64,000 bases of DNA from Bacillus pseudomycoides DSM 12442 (GTDB lineage: Bacteria; Bacillota; Bacilli; Bacillales; Bacillaceae_G). The position numbers were made by a program, and so were the translations under genes. This document shows positions 26,052 through 34,386 of this stretch, in pieces. Where the stretch lies: contig NZ_CM000745.1 in NCBI RefSeq assembly GCF_000161455.1, positions 4,089,045-4,153,044 on the forward strand, in the 5' to 3' direction. Below the pieces are notes generated by a model that saw only the letters and a list, made by a program, of their open reading frames with translations, was not told the DNA's origin and ran no database searches. How positions within the stretch are numbered: position 1 is the first letter of the stretch; every line of letters begins with the position of its first letter.

Positions 26052-26115
26052 TTACATAATTGTCATGTTTGTGTAAGAAACATCGATAGTGGCAAGAGTA
26101 GGAGTTAGATATAGT
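26052..26115 (+). promoter_or_regulatory. Operator/promoter of the BceAB-like transporter
   Basis: TTACA-TAAT-TGTCA-N6-TGTAAG-N5-TCGATAG (26052-26089), then TATAGT near 26110 as a possible -10 with GATAGT as a poor -35. A weak -35 with an upstream repeated half-site is what a PhoB/OmpR-type activator needs. Confidence 0.6.
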
Positions 26116-26150
26116 GAAAATAGAGAATAGAAGAAGTGAGGGATATAGAG

Positions 26151-26921
26151 ATGAAAACAGTGTTAGAAGCGAAAAATATTAAAAAAGTATATGATACAGG
26201 TGGAAATAAATTTGAAGCGTTAAAAGGTATTAACTTACAAGTGCAAGAAGGTGAATTCGTTGGAATTATGGGACCTTCTGGATCTGGTAAAACGACTCTT
26301 TTAAATGTTCTTTCTACAATTGATAATGCAACGAGCGGTGAGATTTTAATTGATGGGAAAGACATTGTGAAAATGAATGATGATAAATTAGCATTGTTCC
26401 GCCGTGATCATTTAGGATTCATTTTCCAAGATTATAACTTATTAGATACGCTAACGGTGAAAGAGAACATTGCATTGCCACTTGCGTTATCAAAAGTGAA
26501 AGCGAATGAAATTGATCGCCGCGTTCTTGAGATTGCGAAGAAGTTCGGCATCGATCATATTTTAAGTCAATTTCCATACCAAGTATCTGGTGGACAGAAG
26601 CAGCGCTGCGCAGCATCACGTGCAATCGTTACAAATCCAAGTATGATTTTTGGGGATGAGCCAACAGGAGCACTTGATTCCAAATCAGCAACAGACTTAT
26701 TAGAAAGTATGAAGTCATTAAATGAATATGATAATTCAACAATTTTAATGGTAACGCATGATGCGTTTGCGGCAAGTTATTGTAAACGTGTTATCTTCAT
26801 TAAAGACGGTGAGTTATATAAAGAATTGCACCGCGGGGAATTAACTCGTAAACAATTCTTCCAACAAGTAGTAGACGTAATGTCCGCAATTTCCGGAGGT
26901 GCCATGGATGACGTTATCTAG
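26151..26921 (+). CDS. BceA-type ABC ATPase
   Basis: A 256-aa ATPase: Walker A GPSGSGKTT (about 39), Q-loop FQDYN, signature SGGQKQR (about 143), Walker B IFGDEPTGALD (about 162), H-loop MVTHD. It ends in the BceA-like tail FFQQVVDVMSAISGG. The ATG at 26151 has GTGAGGGA upstream; an in-frame GTG five codons earlier overlaps that site. Its permease overlaps it by 14 nt. No two-component genes are adjacent. Confidence 0.92.
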   Translation: MKTVLEAKNIKKVYDTGGNKFEALKGINLQVQEGEFVGIMGPSGSGKTTLLNVLSTIDNATSGEILIDGKDIVKMNDDKLALFRRDHLGFIFQDYNLLDTLTVKENIALPLALSKVKANEIDRRVLEIAKKFGIDHILSQFPYQVSGGQKQRCAASRAIVTNPSMIFGDEPTGALDSKSATDLLESMKSLNEYDNSTILMVTHDAFAASYCKRVIFIKDGELYKELHRGELTRKQFFQQVVDVMSAISGGAMDDVI

Positions 26922-28857
26922 CATTGCCCTCCGCAATATACAGCGGAACTTTAAGGATTATTTTTTATATTTTGCATCTATGATCTTTAGCATCGTCATT
27001 TATTTTACATTTAAAGCGCTGCAATATAATTCACAAATGGAAAAAGCAGCGGAAGGATCTAAGAAAATTAGCGGAGCATTCCAAGTTTCCAGTGTGATGC
27101 TGATTATTTTCGTAGCGGTATTTATTATATACTCTAACGGGTTCTTTACACGGAAACGTAAAAAAGAAGTTGGATTATATTCACTGCTTGGTATTCGAAA
27201 AAGACAAATCGGTAAAATGTTATTTTATGAAAATATGTTGATGGGCTTAATGTCATTAGTAATCGGGATTGCGATTGGTAGTGTACTGTCGAAGTTGTTC
27301 CTTGAATTGTTAGTAAGTATGATGGGACTGAATTTAAATGTTCATTTTGAAGTACCAATGTCTGCAATTATTGATACGGCAATTATCTTTTTTGTGATTA
27401 TCCTTTATACATCACTTCAAGGATATCGTTTAATCTATCGCTTTAAATTAATTGAACTTTTCCGTGCAGAACATGAAGGAGAAACGATGCCAAAAGGATC
27501 AATGATTATGGCATTGATTTCAGTGTTCTTAATCGGTTCTGGCTATTTCTTATCACTGATGTATATTAAAGCAATTAAATATATAGACTTTATGACAGTT
27601 GCGCTTTATATTTTACTTGCAACAGTACTTGGTACGTACTTACTATTTATGTTCTTTACAGTATTTGTATTAAAACGAGCAAGACATAAGAAATCATCTT
27701 TCTATAACGGTATGAACATGGTAACGACGTCACAGTTACTGTACCGCATTAAAGGAAATGCAAAATCTCTAGCAACTATTGCAATATTAAGTGCGGTAAC
27801 ATTAACGGCAGTTGGTACGTCTGTTACGATGTATTACAACACGTTTAAACAAACGAAAGATTATGCGCCGCACAGTTATTCTTACGAGAAAAAGGATGCG
27901 GCACTTGATAATAAAGTAAATGCGATTTTGGGTGAAGAGAAACAGAAGCATCCTGTAACGAACCAATTCGAAATAGAAATGGTTCCTGTTAAAGGGAAGT
28001 TTGAAGGCGAAAAAGCAGATATGGGTATGAATACAAATTATTTAGTTACCGAGAAATATCAGCTTGTATCGCAATCAGCATTTAATAACATAGCAAAGAA
28101 TATGGATATAGAGGCTGTAAGTTTGGCGGCTAACGAGGCATTCGTATTTGATGGTATGTATATTGAAGGGCATGAGTTCAGCACTGTATATAAAGGGAAT
28201 AAAGCGGTATTCCCGATTGGTAATGAAGCGAAAACATTAACGATTAAAGGTGCTGAAGGACGTAATATAACGAACTTAGGGGAACTATTCGTTGTTGTAC
28301 CAGATGAAGTATATAAGAGTGCGAAGGCAGTAGCTGACACACGTATCGTTAAAAATATCGATGTAAAAGATGAGAAGAATAGTAAAGTGCTAACAGAGAA
28401 ATTAAAGAAAGTGATGCCAGCTGGAGAACCAGAAGTTGCGCGACCTTTCAATGATTTCTACACGGGTTTCCATGGTATGCTGGAAGCAACAGGATTAATG
28501 ATGTTTATCGGTCTATTCTTAGGACTTGTCTTCTTATTAGCAACAGGCTCTATCATTTACTTCAAACAGCTAACAGAAGCAAGTGCAGACCGCGATCGTT
28601 ACGTTGTACTACGTAAAGTCGGGGTTACAAAACAAGAAATGAAAAAGGCAATTGCGAAACAAGTAAGCTTTATCTTTGCAATTCCATTAGTAGTAGGGAT
28701 TTGCCACAGCTTATTTGCATTAAAAGGATTATCAACGTTAATGCCATATGAAATTTTGATTCCATTATTAATGAGTATTGGTGTGTATAGCGTCATTTAT
28801 ATTGGATATTACTTCTTAACAGTTCGTTCTTATTACAAGATCGTGAGCTCGAAGTAA
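26908..28857 (+). CDS. BceB-type ABC permease
   Basis: A 649-aa FtsX-domain permease: helices near 17-37, 55-75, 100-130 and so on, with an extracellular domain about 300-515 rich in Lys and Glu, then three C-terminal helices. GGAGGT is 7 nt before the ATG at 26908. It is less like the two permeases at 14.8-19.5 kb than they are like each other. The likely role is resistance to a cell-wall-active peptide; which one cannot be told. Confidence 0.9.
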   Translation: MTLSSIALRNIQRNFKDYFLYFASMIFSIVIYFTFKALQYNSQMEKAAEGSKKISGAFQVSSVMLIIFVAVFIIYSNGFFTRKRKKEVGLYSLLGIRKRQIGKMLFYENMLMGLMSLVIGIAIGSVLSKLFLELLVSMMGLNLNVHFEVPMSAIIDTAIIFFVIILYTSLQGYRLIYRFKLIELFRAEHEGETMPKGSMIMALISVFLIGSGYFLSLMYIKAIKYIDFMTVALYILLATVLGTYLLFMFFTVFVLKRARHKKSSFYNGMNMVTTSQLLYRIKGNAKSLATIAILSAVTLTAVGTSVTMYYNTFKQTKDYAPHSYSYEKKDAALDNKVNAILGEEKQKHPVTNQFEIEMVPVKGKFEGEKADMGMNTNYLVTEKYQLVSQSAFNNIAKNMDIEAVSLAANEAFVFDGMYIEGHEFSTVYKGNKAVFPIGNEAKTLTIKGAEGRNITNLGELFVVVPDEVYKSAKAVADTRIVKNIDVKDEKNSKVLTEKLKKVMPAGEPEVARPFNDFYTGFHGMLEATGLMMFIGLFLGLVFLLATGSIIYFKQLTEASADRDRYVVLRKVGVTKQEMKKAIAKQVSFIFAIPLVVGICHSLFALKGLSTLMPYEILIPLLMSIGVYSVIYIGYYFLTVRSYYKIVSSK

Positions 28858-28864
28858 TGAAAGG

Positions 28865-28899
28865 AGCAGCTATCGCTAGAAGCGATAGCTGCTTTTTTA
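28865..28899 (+). terminator. Terminator of the BceAB-like operon
   Basis: Stem AGCAGCTATCGCT / AGCGATAGCTGCT with a 3-nt loop, then TTTTTT. Confidence 0.9.
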
Positions 28900-29002
28900 C
28901 ATCTTCATAAAATCTTAAGAAATTCCCATGCTATTTTTTAAAAAATGATAGTTATACTTGGAGCTATATTAGACGATATTGAATGAACGGGAGAGGTTAG
29001 AG

Positions 29003-29593
29003 ATGCAACTTATTACATTCTTAACCGAATTTGTGAAACATCCAAAGAATACTGGAGCAATTGCACCTAGTTCTAACATATTAGCCAAAAAGATGGTAGG
29101 CGCGATTAATTTCGAAGAAGCAAAGTATATTCTAGAATTGGGACCTGGAACAGGATCATTCACGAGAGAGATTATAAAGAGAAAAAAAGAACATACAATA
29201 TTTATCTTGATTGAAATTAATGAAGTTTTTTTCAAAAAGTTACAGAAGCAGTTTAAGGACGATCCAAACGTTTTGGTTATACATGGATCAGCTGAGAACA
29301 TAAAGAAATATATAAAGGAGTTACAAATAGAGAAGGTTGATTATGTATTATCAGGGTTACCTTTTACATCCTTACCAACGGAAGTATCATCTCGTATTTT
29401 ATCCAGTGTAATGGAGTCATTAAGTGAGGATGGCGAGTTTATTACGTTTCAATATTCGCTTGCAAGGAAAGCATTTATCCAAACCTTTTTTCAGGAAATT
29501 TCACTAAAAAAGGTTTGGTTGAATCTTCCTCCAGCACATGTTCTTAGTTGTAGAAAAAGGCTAGGAGGTCATACGCCTAATGGAATTACATGA
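29003..29593 (+). CDS. Class I SAM-dependent methyltransferase
   Basis: A 196-aa methyltransferase with motif I LELGPGTGSFT (about 41) and acidic residue EINEV (about 70), then SGLPFTSLP (about 112) as motif IV. It resembles phospholipid N-methyltransferases and KsgA-like folds; the N-terminal FLTEFVKHPKNTGAIAPSS is typical of the PmtA-like group. The ATG at 29003 follows GGGAGAGG. It overlaps the DedA gene by 14 nt, which supports a lipid-linked role. Confidence 0.8.
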   Translation: MQLITFLTEFVKHPKNTGAIAPSSNILAKKMVGAINFEEAKYILELGPGTGSFTREIIKRKKEHTIFILIEINEVFFKKLQKQFKDDPNVLVIHGSAENIKKYIKELQIEKVDYVLSGLPFTSLPTEVSSRILSSVMESLSEDGEFITFQYSLARKAFIQTFFQEISLKKVWLNLPPAHVLSCRKRLGGHTPNGIT

Positions 29594-30176
29594 ATTGTTA
29601 TCCTATATTGAGCAGTATGGCTATGCGGCTTTATTCTTTTGTTTATGGCTTGGGATTGTAGGTATGCCAATTCCAGATGAAATGATTGTGATGAGTGGTG
29701 GGTTTGTATCGTCAGTAGGCATACTAAGTGTAATTCCGGCATTTTTATTAACCTATTTAGGTGTCGTATCCGGCCTCTCTTTAGGGTATATACTTGGAAA
29801 GGTTTTTGGTGATAAAGTACTTGATAAATTGATGAAAAAGAAAAAGGCGAAGTATCTTTTACAATCACAAGAAATGATTGGTAAATATGGACATTATGCA
29901 TTAGTAACAAGTTATTTTATACCTGTCGTTAGACATATTGTTCCTTATTTGGTTGGTATGAATCGTATGTCATTTAAAACATATGCTTTGTATTCATACA
30001 CGACGGGATTTATGTGGACGTTGCTTTATTTTATGCTTGGTTCTATGTTTGGTAAACACATCGAGGCGATTGTAGAACTTGCGACGAAGTATGGCCTCTA
30101 TTTTGGTGGCACAATTGTCGTCATAGCAAGTGTTTTATATTTATATATACAAAAGAAAAATCAGGTAATAGGATAG
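29580..30176 (+). CDS. DedA family membrane protein
   Basis: A 198-aa membrane protein: PIPDEMIVMSGGF (about 31), a central GKYGHYALVTSYFIPVVRH region with the conserved Arg (about 118) and PYLVGMNRM, plus four to five helices. DedA proteins include lipid (undecaprenyl phosphate) flippases. AGGAGGT inside the methyltransferase gene lies about 9 nt before the ATG. It forms a two-gene operon with it. Confidence 0.9.
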   Translation: MELHELLSYIEQYGYAALFFCLWLGIVGMPIPDEMIVMSGGFVSSVGILSVIPAFLLTYLGVVSGLSLGYILGKVFGDKVLDKLMKKKKAKYLLQSQEMIGKYGHYALVTSYFIPVVRHIVPYLVGMNRMSFKTYALYSYTTGFMWTLLYFMLGSMFGKHIEAIVELATKYGLYFGGTIVVIASVLYLYIQKKNQVIG

Positions 30177-30208
30177 ATTACTTGTCTAAATATTCGTAGA
30201 CAGTAAGG

Positions 30209-30245
30209 AAAAAAGCAGCTATTTTAAGTAATAGCTGCTTTTTTC
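30209..30245 (+). terminator. Terminator of the methyltransferase/DedA operon
   Basis: Stem AAAAAAGCAGCTATT / AATAGCTGCTTTTTT, 6-nt loop. Confidence 0.9.
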
Positions 30246-30364
30246 AATCATTTATTTCAAATTCATAATTAGGAAGTAAACTTGCACTGTAGATAAGGAG
30301 AAAGAGGATCTTCTCTTTATTGGATTTCATAATTGAGGAATGTAGGGGAAATGGAACCTAATCT

Positions 30365-30544
30365 TTACAATTTTTGTAGTAGTCGTGTCCCGCTATTCAT
30401 ATCACCTTTACATAAAGGACATTTGGGTTCTTCTTCTAAAGAAAAGTTTTTACGCATCCATCCTAAACAATCTTCTGTTTGGCATTCCCATACAGCGATT
30501 TCTTCTGGATCTTCTACAGGCTTATTATTTCTTTTCCAATACAT
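30365..30544 (-). CDS. ydjO: YdjO-like cold-inducible zinc-ribbon protein
   Basis: A 59-aa peptide starting MYWKRNNKP. Two Cys pairs, C-x4-C (21, 26) and C-x2-C (42, 45, in KCPLCKG), suggest a zinc ribbon, and the sequence resembles the YdjO family, cold-inducible in B. subtilis. GAGGAGTG precedes the ATG at 30544. A strong terminator hairpin begins only about 40 bp upstream, leaving little room for a promoter. The function is unknown. Confidence 0.82.
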   Translation of the reverse strand: MYWKRNNKPVEDPEEIAVWECQTEDCLGWMRKNFSLEEEPKCPLCKGDMNSGTRLLQKL

Positions 30545-30587
30545 ACAATCACTCCTCTAAAGTGAAAAATTTTTCTAAAAAAAAATA

Positions 30588-30626
30588 AAAAGGTTGTTAA
30601 CGTTTTTTGTTAACAACCTTTTATAT
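30588..30626 (-). terminator. Strong hairpin upstream of ydjO
   Basis: Arms AAAGGTTGTTAAC / GTTAACAACCTTT with a 7-nt loop. On the minus strand the stem is followed by a long T-rich tract (TTTTTATTTTTTTTT), so it should stop leftward transcription before ydjO. Confidence 0.75.
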
Positions 30627-30695
30627 TTTTAATTATAATGTTTATTTTATAAAAATGCGAACTTTATAAATTACCAAAGTATAACAAGGACTCTA

Positions 30696-30782
30696 TTATA
30701 CTAATTCTGGGTTATAAATCATCGTAAAATGTCCTGGCAATAATTTAATTTGGCACGGTGTATGAAGAGAGCTCTCTCCTAC
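30696..30782 (-). pseudogene. Open frame without start, possible gene remnant
   Basis: On the minus strand a frame bounded by TAG at 30783-30785 and TAA at 30696-30698 reads VGESSLHTPCQIKLL and on to PELV. AGGAGAG is present at its left edge but no ATG, GTG or TTG follows at a proper distance. It could be the 3' remnant of a gene or chance. The rest of the 30545-30884 gap holds only hairpins. Confidence 0.2.
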
Positions 30783-30847
30783 CTAAAAAGAAAGGTTTTA
30801 TGTTGGTTTTTTAATTTGTATTTATATAGTAGTGGATGATATGAATA

Positions 30848-30874
30848 AACTTCCATCAAAAATTGATGGAAGTT
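30848..30874. terminator. Terminator of hpt
   Basis: Perfect stem AACTTCCATCAA / TTGATGGAAGTT with a 3-nt loop, 10 bp past the hpt stop. The T-run is weak. Confidence 0.6.
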
Positions 30875-30884
30875 GTATGTGGTT

Positions 30885-31415
30885 TTATTTTTCTGTTACT
30901 ACTGAAGCGATAAATGGTAAGTTACGATATTTTTCTGCACAGTCAATGCCATAGCCGACGATAAATTCATCTGGAATTTGGAAGCCTACATACTCGGCTG
31001 TCAAATCAACTTTACGACGCTCTGGTTTATCAAGTAATGTACAGAACTTTAATGCTTTTGGTTTATGCATAAAGAAGTGGTCTTTTAAGAAGTGAAGTGT
31101 TAAGCCAGAATCGATAATGTCTTCTACAACAATTACATTTTTGCCTGTAATGTTGACATCGATATCTTTTAACAATTTAACTTTTCCTGTTGTTTCCGTT
31201 TGGTTGCCGTAACTAGATGCAGAGATAAAGTCGATTGTTACTTCATTTTTAATGTGACGAATTAAATCAGCAGCAAAGACGAAAGAACCTTTTAGTACTG
31301 CGATCACAACGATTTCTTCTCCTTCAAAATCGCGTTCAATTTGCAGTGCTAGTTCTTTTACCTTTGTTTGTAATGCTTCTTCAGAGATTAAAGTATCTTT
31401 TATTTCAATTTTCAT
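30885..31415 (-). CDS. hpt: Hypoxanthine phosphoribosyltransferase
   Basis: A 176-aa type I phosphoribosyltransferase that salvages hypoxanthine and guanine with PRPP. The PRPP loop VVEDIIDSGLTL is near 95, AVLKGSFVFAADLIR near 38, the flexible-loop SSYGN near 68, and the C-terminal VGYGIDCAEKYRNLPF near 152. GGAGGAT precedes the ATG. Bacilli normally keep an hpt next to tilS/ftsH; this stand-alone gene is probably a second paralogue. Confidence 0.93.
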   Translation of the reverse strand: MKIEIKDTLISEEALQTKVKELALQIERDFEGEEIVVIAVLKGSFVFAADLIRHIKNEVTIDFISASSYGNQTETTGKVKLLKDIDVNITGKNVIVVEDIIDSGLTLHFLKDHFFMHKPKALKFCTLLDKPERRKVDLTAEYVGFQIPDEFIVGYGIDCAEKYRNLPFIASVVTEK

Positions 31416-31602
31416 TAGGATCCTCCTGCGTTGTAAAACTTGTGAACATTTTGACTGTAAAGGATTGAAGGGGAAAAGTCAAAAAAGAGAAATACATATT
31501 GGCTAAAGGTTTATATTAGGAAAGCCAGAATAAAATAAAATGAAAGTTCGATTTGAAGTTTTCATGATCCGTTCATGCTAGAGAAATTGGGAGGAGAATG
31601 GA

Positions 31603-32508
31603 ATGTTTAAAAAAATAATCTCAATAATTCTTCAACTATTTATTATGATTATGCTATTTGTAGTGATTGTAAGTCTTCCGATGTTATTTATAAATGGGAA
31701 GAAAGTTGGAATACATGTAGAGCATTTTTTTACACAATGTATACATGTTATCTCTGCACTTATACATCCAGAAGAGTTAAAGCTGAAAATGGCTACACAA
31801 GTAGCGACTGTTTCAAACAATGTACAAATATTTAAGATACAAGAAAGGGAATTTCCCTTATTTCCACTTATATTTAAGCCATATACATATTCACTCGTGC
31901 TTATACTTGGAGCGCTTATAGTTTCTATATGTTCGTCTTTTTTATGTAGTATCATTGCGGCGGTTTCACCGAGGCGTGTACAGCGAGTGATAGAAGAAGC
32001 TGTATTTTTTCTTAAAACAATTCCAGATGTCTTCCTAATTTTTTTTCTTCAACTTTTCATGGTAAGTATATATAGGTATACCGGATTTTTACCACTACAT
32101 CCATTTTCTACGATGCAAAATACATCTATTGTATTACCACTTCTCATTTTAGCTATTATACCTACCATCTCTTTATTCCAATTTCAAATGCTACTTATAA
32201 ATGAGGAGCAGAAGCAAGGTTATGTTATGTTTGCGAGAGCGAAAGGGTTTGGTAACATGTATATTTTGTGCAGGCATATTTTTCGCAATATGGTTGTTTC
32301 AGTTGTGAATCATATTGAATCAATATTACTAGCCTTGATAACGAGCTTATTCGTTTTTGAGTATATGTTTAACATAAGAGGTTTATTTTCGATTTTGATT
32401 AGCGGTCAAGATCTGGTGGTTATCGTTTATTTGCTGCTGTTATTTATAGTGCCTATGTATGGAGTAATAGTAGGATTGAATTGGTTAAGGAGGAAGTTGT
32501 ATGCATAG
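31603..32508 (+). CDS. Oligopeptide-type ABC permease, orphan (DppB/OppB-like)
   Basis: A 301-aa permease with an N-terminal helix (8-30), a long external segment (about 31-88) and five further helices. The EAA-type loop is ARAKGFGNMYILCRH (about 207), and the C-terminal block LITSLFVFEYMFNIRGLF is typical of OppB. GGGAGGAG precedes the ATG. It overlaps the next permease by 8 nt. No ATPase or binding protein gene is present, so it must borrow them or act otherwise. Confidence 0.85.
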   Translation: MFKKIISIILQLFIMIMLFVVIVSLPMLFINGKKVGIHVEHFFTQCIHVISALIHPEELKLKMATQVATVSNNVQIFKIQEREFPLFPLIFKPYTYSLVLILGALIVSICSSFLCSIIAAVSPRRVQRVIEEAVFFLKTIPDVFLIFFLQLFMVSIYRYTGFLPLHPFSTMQNTSIVLPLLILAIIPTISLFQFQMLLINEEQKQGYVMFARAKGFGNMYILCRHIFRNMVVSVVNHIESILLALITSLFVFEYMFNIRGLFSILISGQDLVVIVYLLLLFIVPMYGVIVGLNWLRRKLYA

Positions 32509-33406
32509 CCAGCGTTATAAGTACTTCTTATTCCCGATTATTTTATTATTAATAATAAGTATTGCACTCCCATATTTTCAAGAGGAGTCTAAGGTAGTGG
32601 AATATCGATACAATGAAAAAGGAGAAATTGTTGAAGCGGCTCCTTTTTCAATTTCCCGTGCACATTGGTTTGGAACGGATCGAGAAGGAGAAGATTTATT
32701 TTATAAAGTAATAGATGGGGCTAAGTACACAATTTTAATTTCATTTTTTGTGGCAGTTGCTAGAGTAATCATTTCTTTATTGATGAGCCTGTTCATTCAT
32801 AATGATAAGTGGGGAATTTTTTTCTTACAACGTGTTACTGTTAGTTTGCAATTTTTTCCGCAAACGTTATTTTGTATCTTATTTCTTACACCATTTATCA
32901 TTTATGAGCTACGAACGAAACCTATTGTCACAAATATAGAAGTACTATGTATACAATTTCTTGTATTCGTTTTTGTAGCAGTGCCAGGAATGACACGATT
33001 TTTTCATAAAGAAGTTCAGCAACTTTGGAACAAGGAATATGTAAAGAGTTCTTTCTTATTAGGAGGAAGCAGATGGCATGTGTTTCGAACTCATATTATG
33101 AAAGTATTACAACCACAAATTATATTTCAAATTGGAGAGCAAATGGTGCAAGTATTATTAATTATGTTACATCTTGCTCTGTTTAAATTATTTTTAGGGG
33201 GAACGAAAATTGTTTCCGGGCAAGCTCATGATCAATTTAGTATATATGTTCCATACCTAAATGACTGGGCAAATTTAATTAGTTATTACTATGGAGAATT
33301 AATGCTAGAGCCAAGAATTATTATAATCCCAGTTATGTTTTATATGATTCTTTTATATTGTATGACGAAAGTAGTGAACGGATATAAACATAATAGAATA
33401 GAGTAA
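32501..33406 (+). CDS. Oligopeptide-type ABC permease, orphan (DppC/OppC-like)
   Basis: A 301-aa permease: N-terminal helix (8-25), the HWFGTDREGEDLFYKVIDG block (about 51) characteristic of OppC/DppC, and five helices. The EAA loop is weak (SSFLLGGSRWHVFRTH, about 180). It pairs with the preceding gene and has the same length. The following 190 bp hold no gene. Confidence 0.83.
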   Translation: MHSQRYKYFLFPIILLLIISIALPYFQEESKVVEYRYNEKGEIVEAAPFSISRAHWFGTDREGEDLFYKVIDGAKYTILISFFVAVARVIISLLMSLFIHNDKWGIFFLQRVTVSLQFFPQTLFCILFLTPFIIYELRTKPIVTNIEVLCIQFLVFVFVAVPGMTRFFHKEVQQLWNKEYVKSSFLLGGSRWHVFRTHIMKVLQPQIIFQIGEQMVQVLLIMLHLALFKLFLGGTKIVSGQAHDQFSIYVPYLNDWANLISYYYGELMLEPRIIIIPVMFYMILLYCMTKVVNGYKHNRIE

Positions 33407-33569
33407 GCAGAAGATTTATATAGAGTATTATTTTTCGTCCAACGTGGTTAGAGAGTAGAGGTGAGGAAATAAAAAAGAATTTGATTTATCTTAGAGGAAT
33501 TCCTTTATTTGTATAATAGCATTCTTTTTACAAAAATCCCCACAAAATAATCTGATGATATACTGATCA

Positions 33570-33590
33570 TATTGAGAAAGCGCTTCTATG
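33570..33590 (+). promoter_or_regulatory. Possible cre-like site (CcpA)
   Basis: AGAAAGCGCTTCT at about 33575-33587 has the AAGCGCTT core of CcpA sites, 17 bp before the ATG at 33604. It lacks the full TGNAAR/CA ends, so it is tentative. Confidence 0.3.
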
Positions 33591-33603
33591 GAGGGTGATA
33601 ATC

Positions 33604-33816
33604 ATGAAAAAGAAACAGTACACAAGTGTTACATTTATAAAAGCATTACTTTTAACAATTGTTCTTGGTATGTTGGCTTACTTAATTGATGTTCCTGCTA
33701 TTCGCATTCCACTCATTGGGATGACTTTAGTTCTTGGAGCAATTTCTCATGGAATGATGTTGCAACTGTATGAAGCTGGATTAGATGATATGAAAAAATA
33801 TATAGATGAAAAATGA
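33604..33816 (+). CDS. Small two-helix membrane protein, 70 aa, unknown
   Basis: MKKKQYTSVTFIKALLLTIV start; two hydrophobic segments (about 11-28 and 33-52) and an acidic-basic tail ending MKKYIDEK. GGAGGGTGATAATC precedes the ATG at 33604; an in-frame GTG lies in the ribosome site. A hairpin terminator follows. I do not recognise the family. Confidence 0.65.
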   Translation: MKKKQYTSVTFIKALLLTIVLGMLAYLIDVPAIRIPLIGMTLVLGAISHGMMLQLYEAGLDDMKKYIDEK

Positions 33817-33819
33817 TTA

Positions 33820-33854
33820 AAAACCCTCCATTCGTTTAGATGAAGGTTTTTTTC
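33820..33854 (+). terminator. Terminator of the 70-aa gene
   Basis: Imperfect stem AAACCcTCCAT / ATGaAGGTTT followed by TTTTTT. Confidence 0.6.
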
Positions 33855-33859
33855 ATTTC

Positions 33860-33898
33860 TTACAAAAATGTAAGGTGATTTGTAAGAAAAATCGATAG
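33860..33898 (+). promoter_or_regulatory. Operator-like motif upstream of the 110-aa orphan
   Basis: TTACA-AAAA-TGTAA-N7-TGTAAG-N5-TCGATAG. The last spacing is identical to the copies at 26052 and 43397(minus). A possible -10 GATAAA lies 17 bp past GATAGT. Confidence 0.55.
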
Positions 33899-34003
33899 TT
33901 GAGTAGTCGTCTTTTGGATAAACTTATAGATGTAAGGTAAAAGGCAAGCACATTTTAGGTAAAATAAGCTTTAGGCACTATATGTGAAAAGGAGTAGGAG
34001 GGA

Positions 34004-34336
34004 ATGGAGAAACGTTGGACGACCCTTGCTTTGTTATCAACTAGTAATAAGATGGTACTAGATGAAGAGATGTGCCTTTTGCACTTGTTTGATCGGGAAA
34101 ACGATCATTCTTCTTCACAGTTTACAATGAAGTGGTGTAAATGGAGCGAAAGTTGTAAGTTTGAAGAAGAGACCCCTAATGAAGAGCAAAGGATCATTCT
34201 CACAAACCCGATAGAGGCATGGGCCTTCCAACGTCGTAAGTGTAACGTCAAAAATCACTTAAAGAAAACTGAGCCGAGACAATTAGTTATCACTCCAGCC
34301 CCTTTTATTCTAAACTCACGCGAAAGTAACAATTAG
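34004..34336 (+). CDS. Orphan 110-aa protein, unknown
   Basis: MEKRWTTLALLSTSNKMVLD start; no signal peptide or membrane helix. Four Cys (residues 24, 46, 51, 80) and several Trp. AGGAGGG lies 4-5 nt before the ATG. A strong terminator follows the stop. I recognise no family. Its promoter region carries the operator motif shared with a BceAB-like transporter, which hints at a role in the response to envelope-active compounds; this is inference. Confidence 0.6.
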   Translation: MEKRWTTLALLSTSNKMVLDEEMCLLHLFDRENDHSSSQFTMKWCKWSESCKFEEETPNEEQRIILTNPIEAWAFQRRKCNVKNHLKKTEPRQLVITPAPFILNSRESNN

Positions 34337-34350
34337 ACACTGAGACACAG

Positions 34351-34386
34351 AAAAAGCATTGTAGAGGGAATCTACAATGCTTTTTT
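34351..34386 (+). terminator. Terminator of the 110-aa gene
   Basis: Stem AAAAAGCATTGTAGA / TCTACAATGCTTTTTT with a 5-nt loop. Confidence 0.9.

Noticed and set aside
30333..30588. Plus-strand frames over the ydjO gene
   Set aside because: The minus strand has a zinc-ribbon protein with a good ribosome site; the plus frames are its shadow.
33570..33590. Firm CcpA control of the 70-aa membrane protein
   Set aside because: Only the core of a cre site is present; listed as tentative and not used as a finding.
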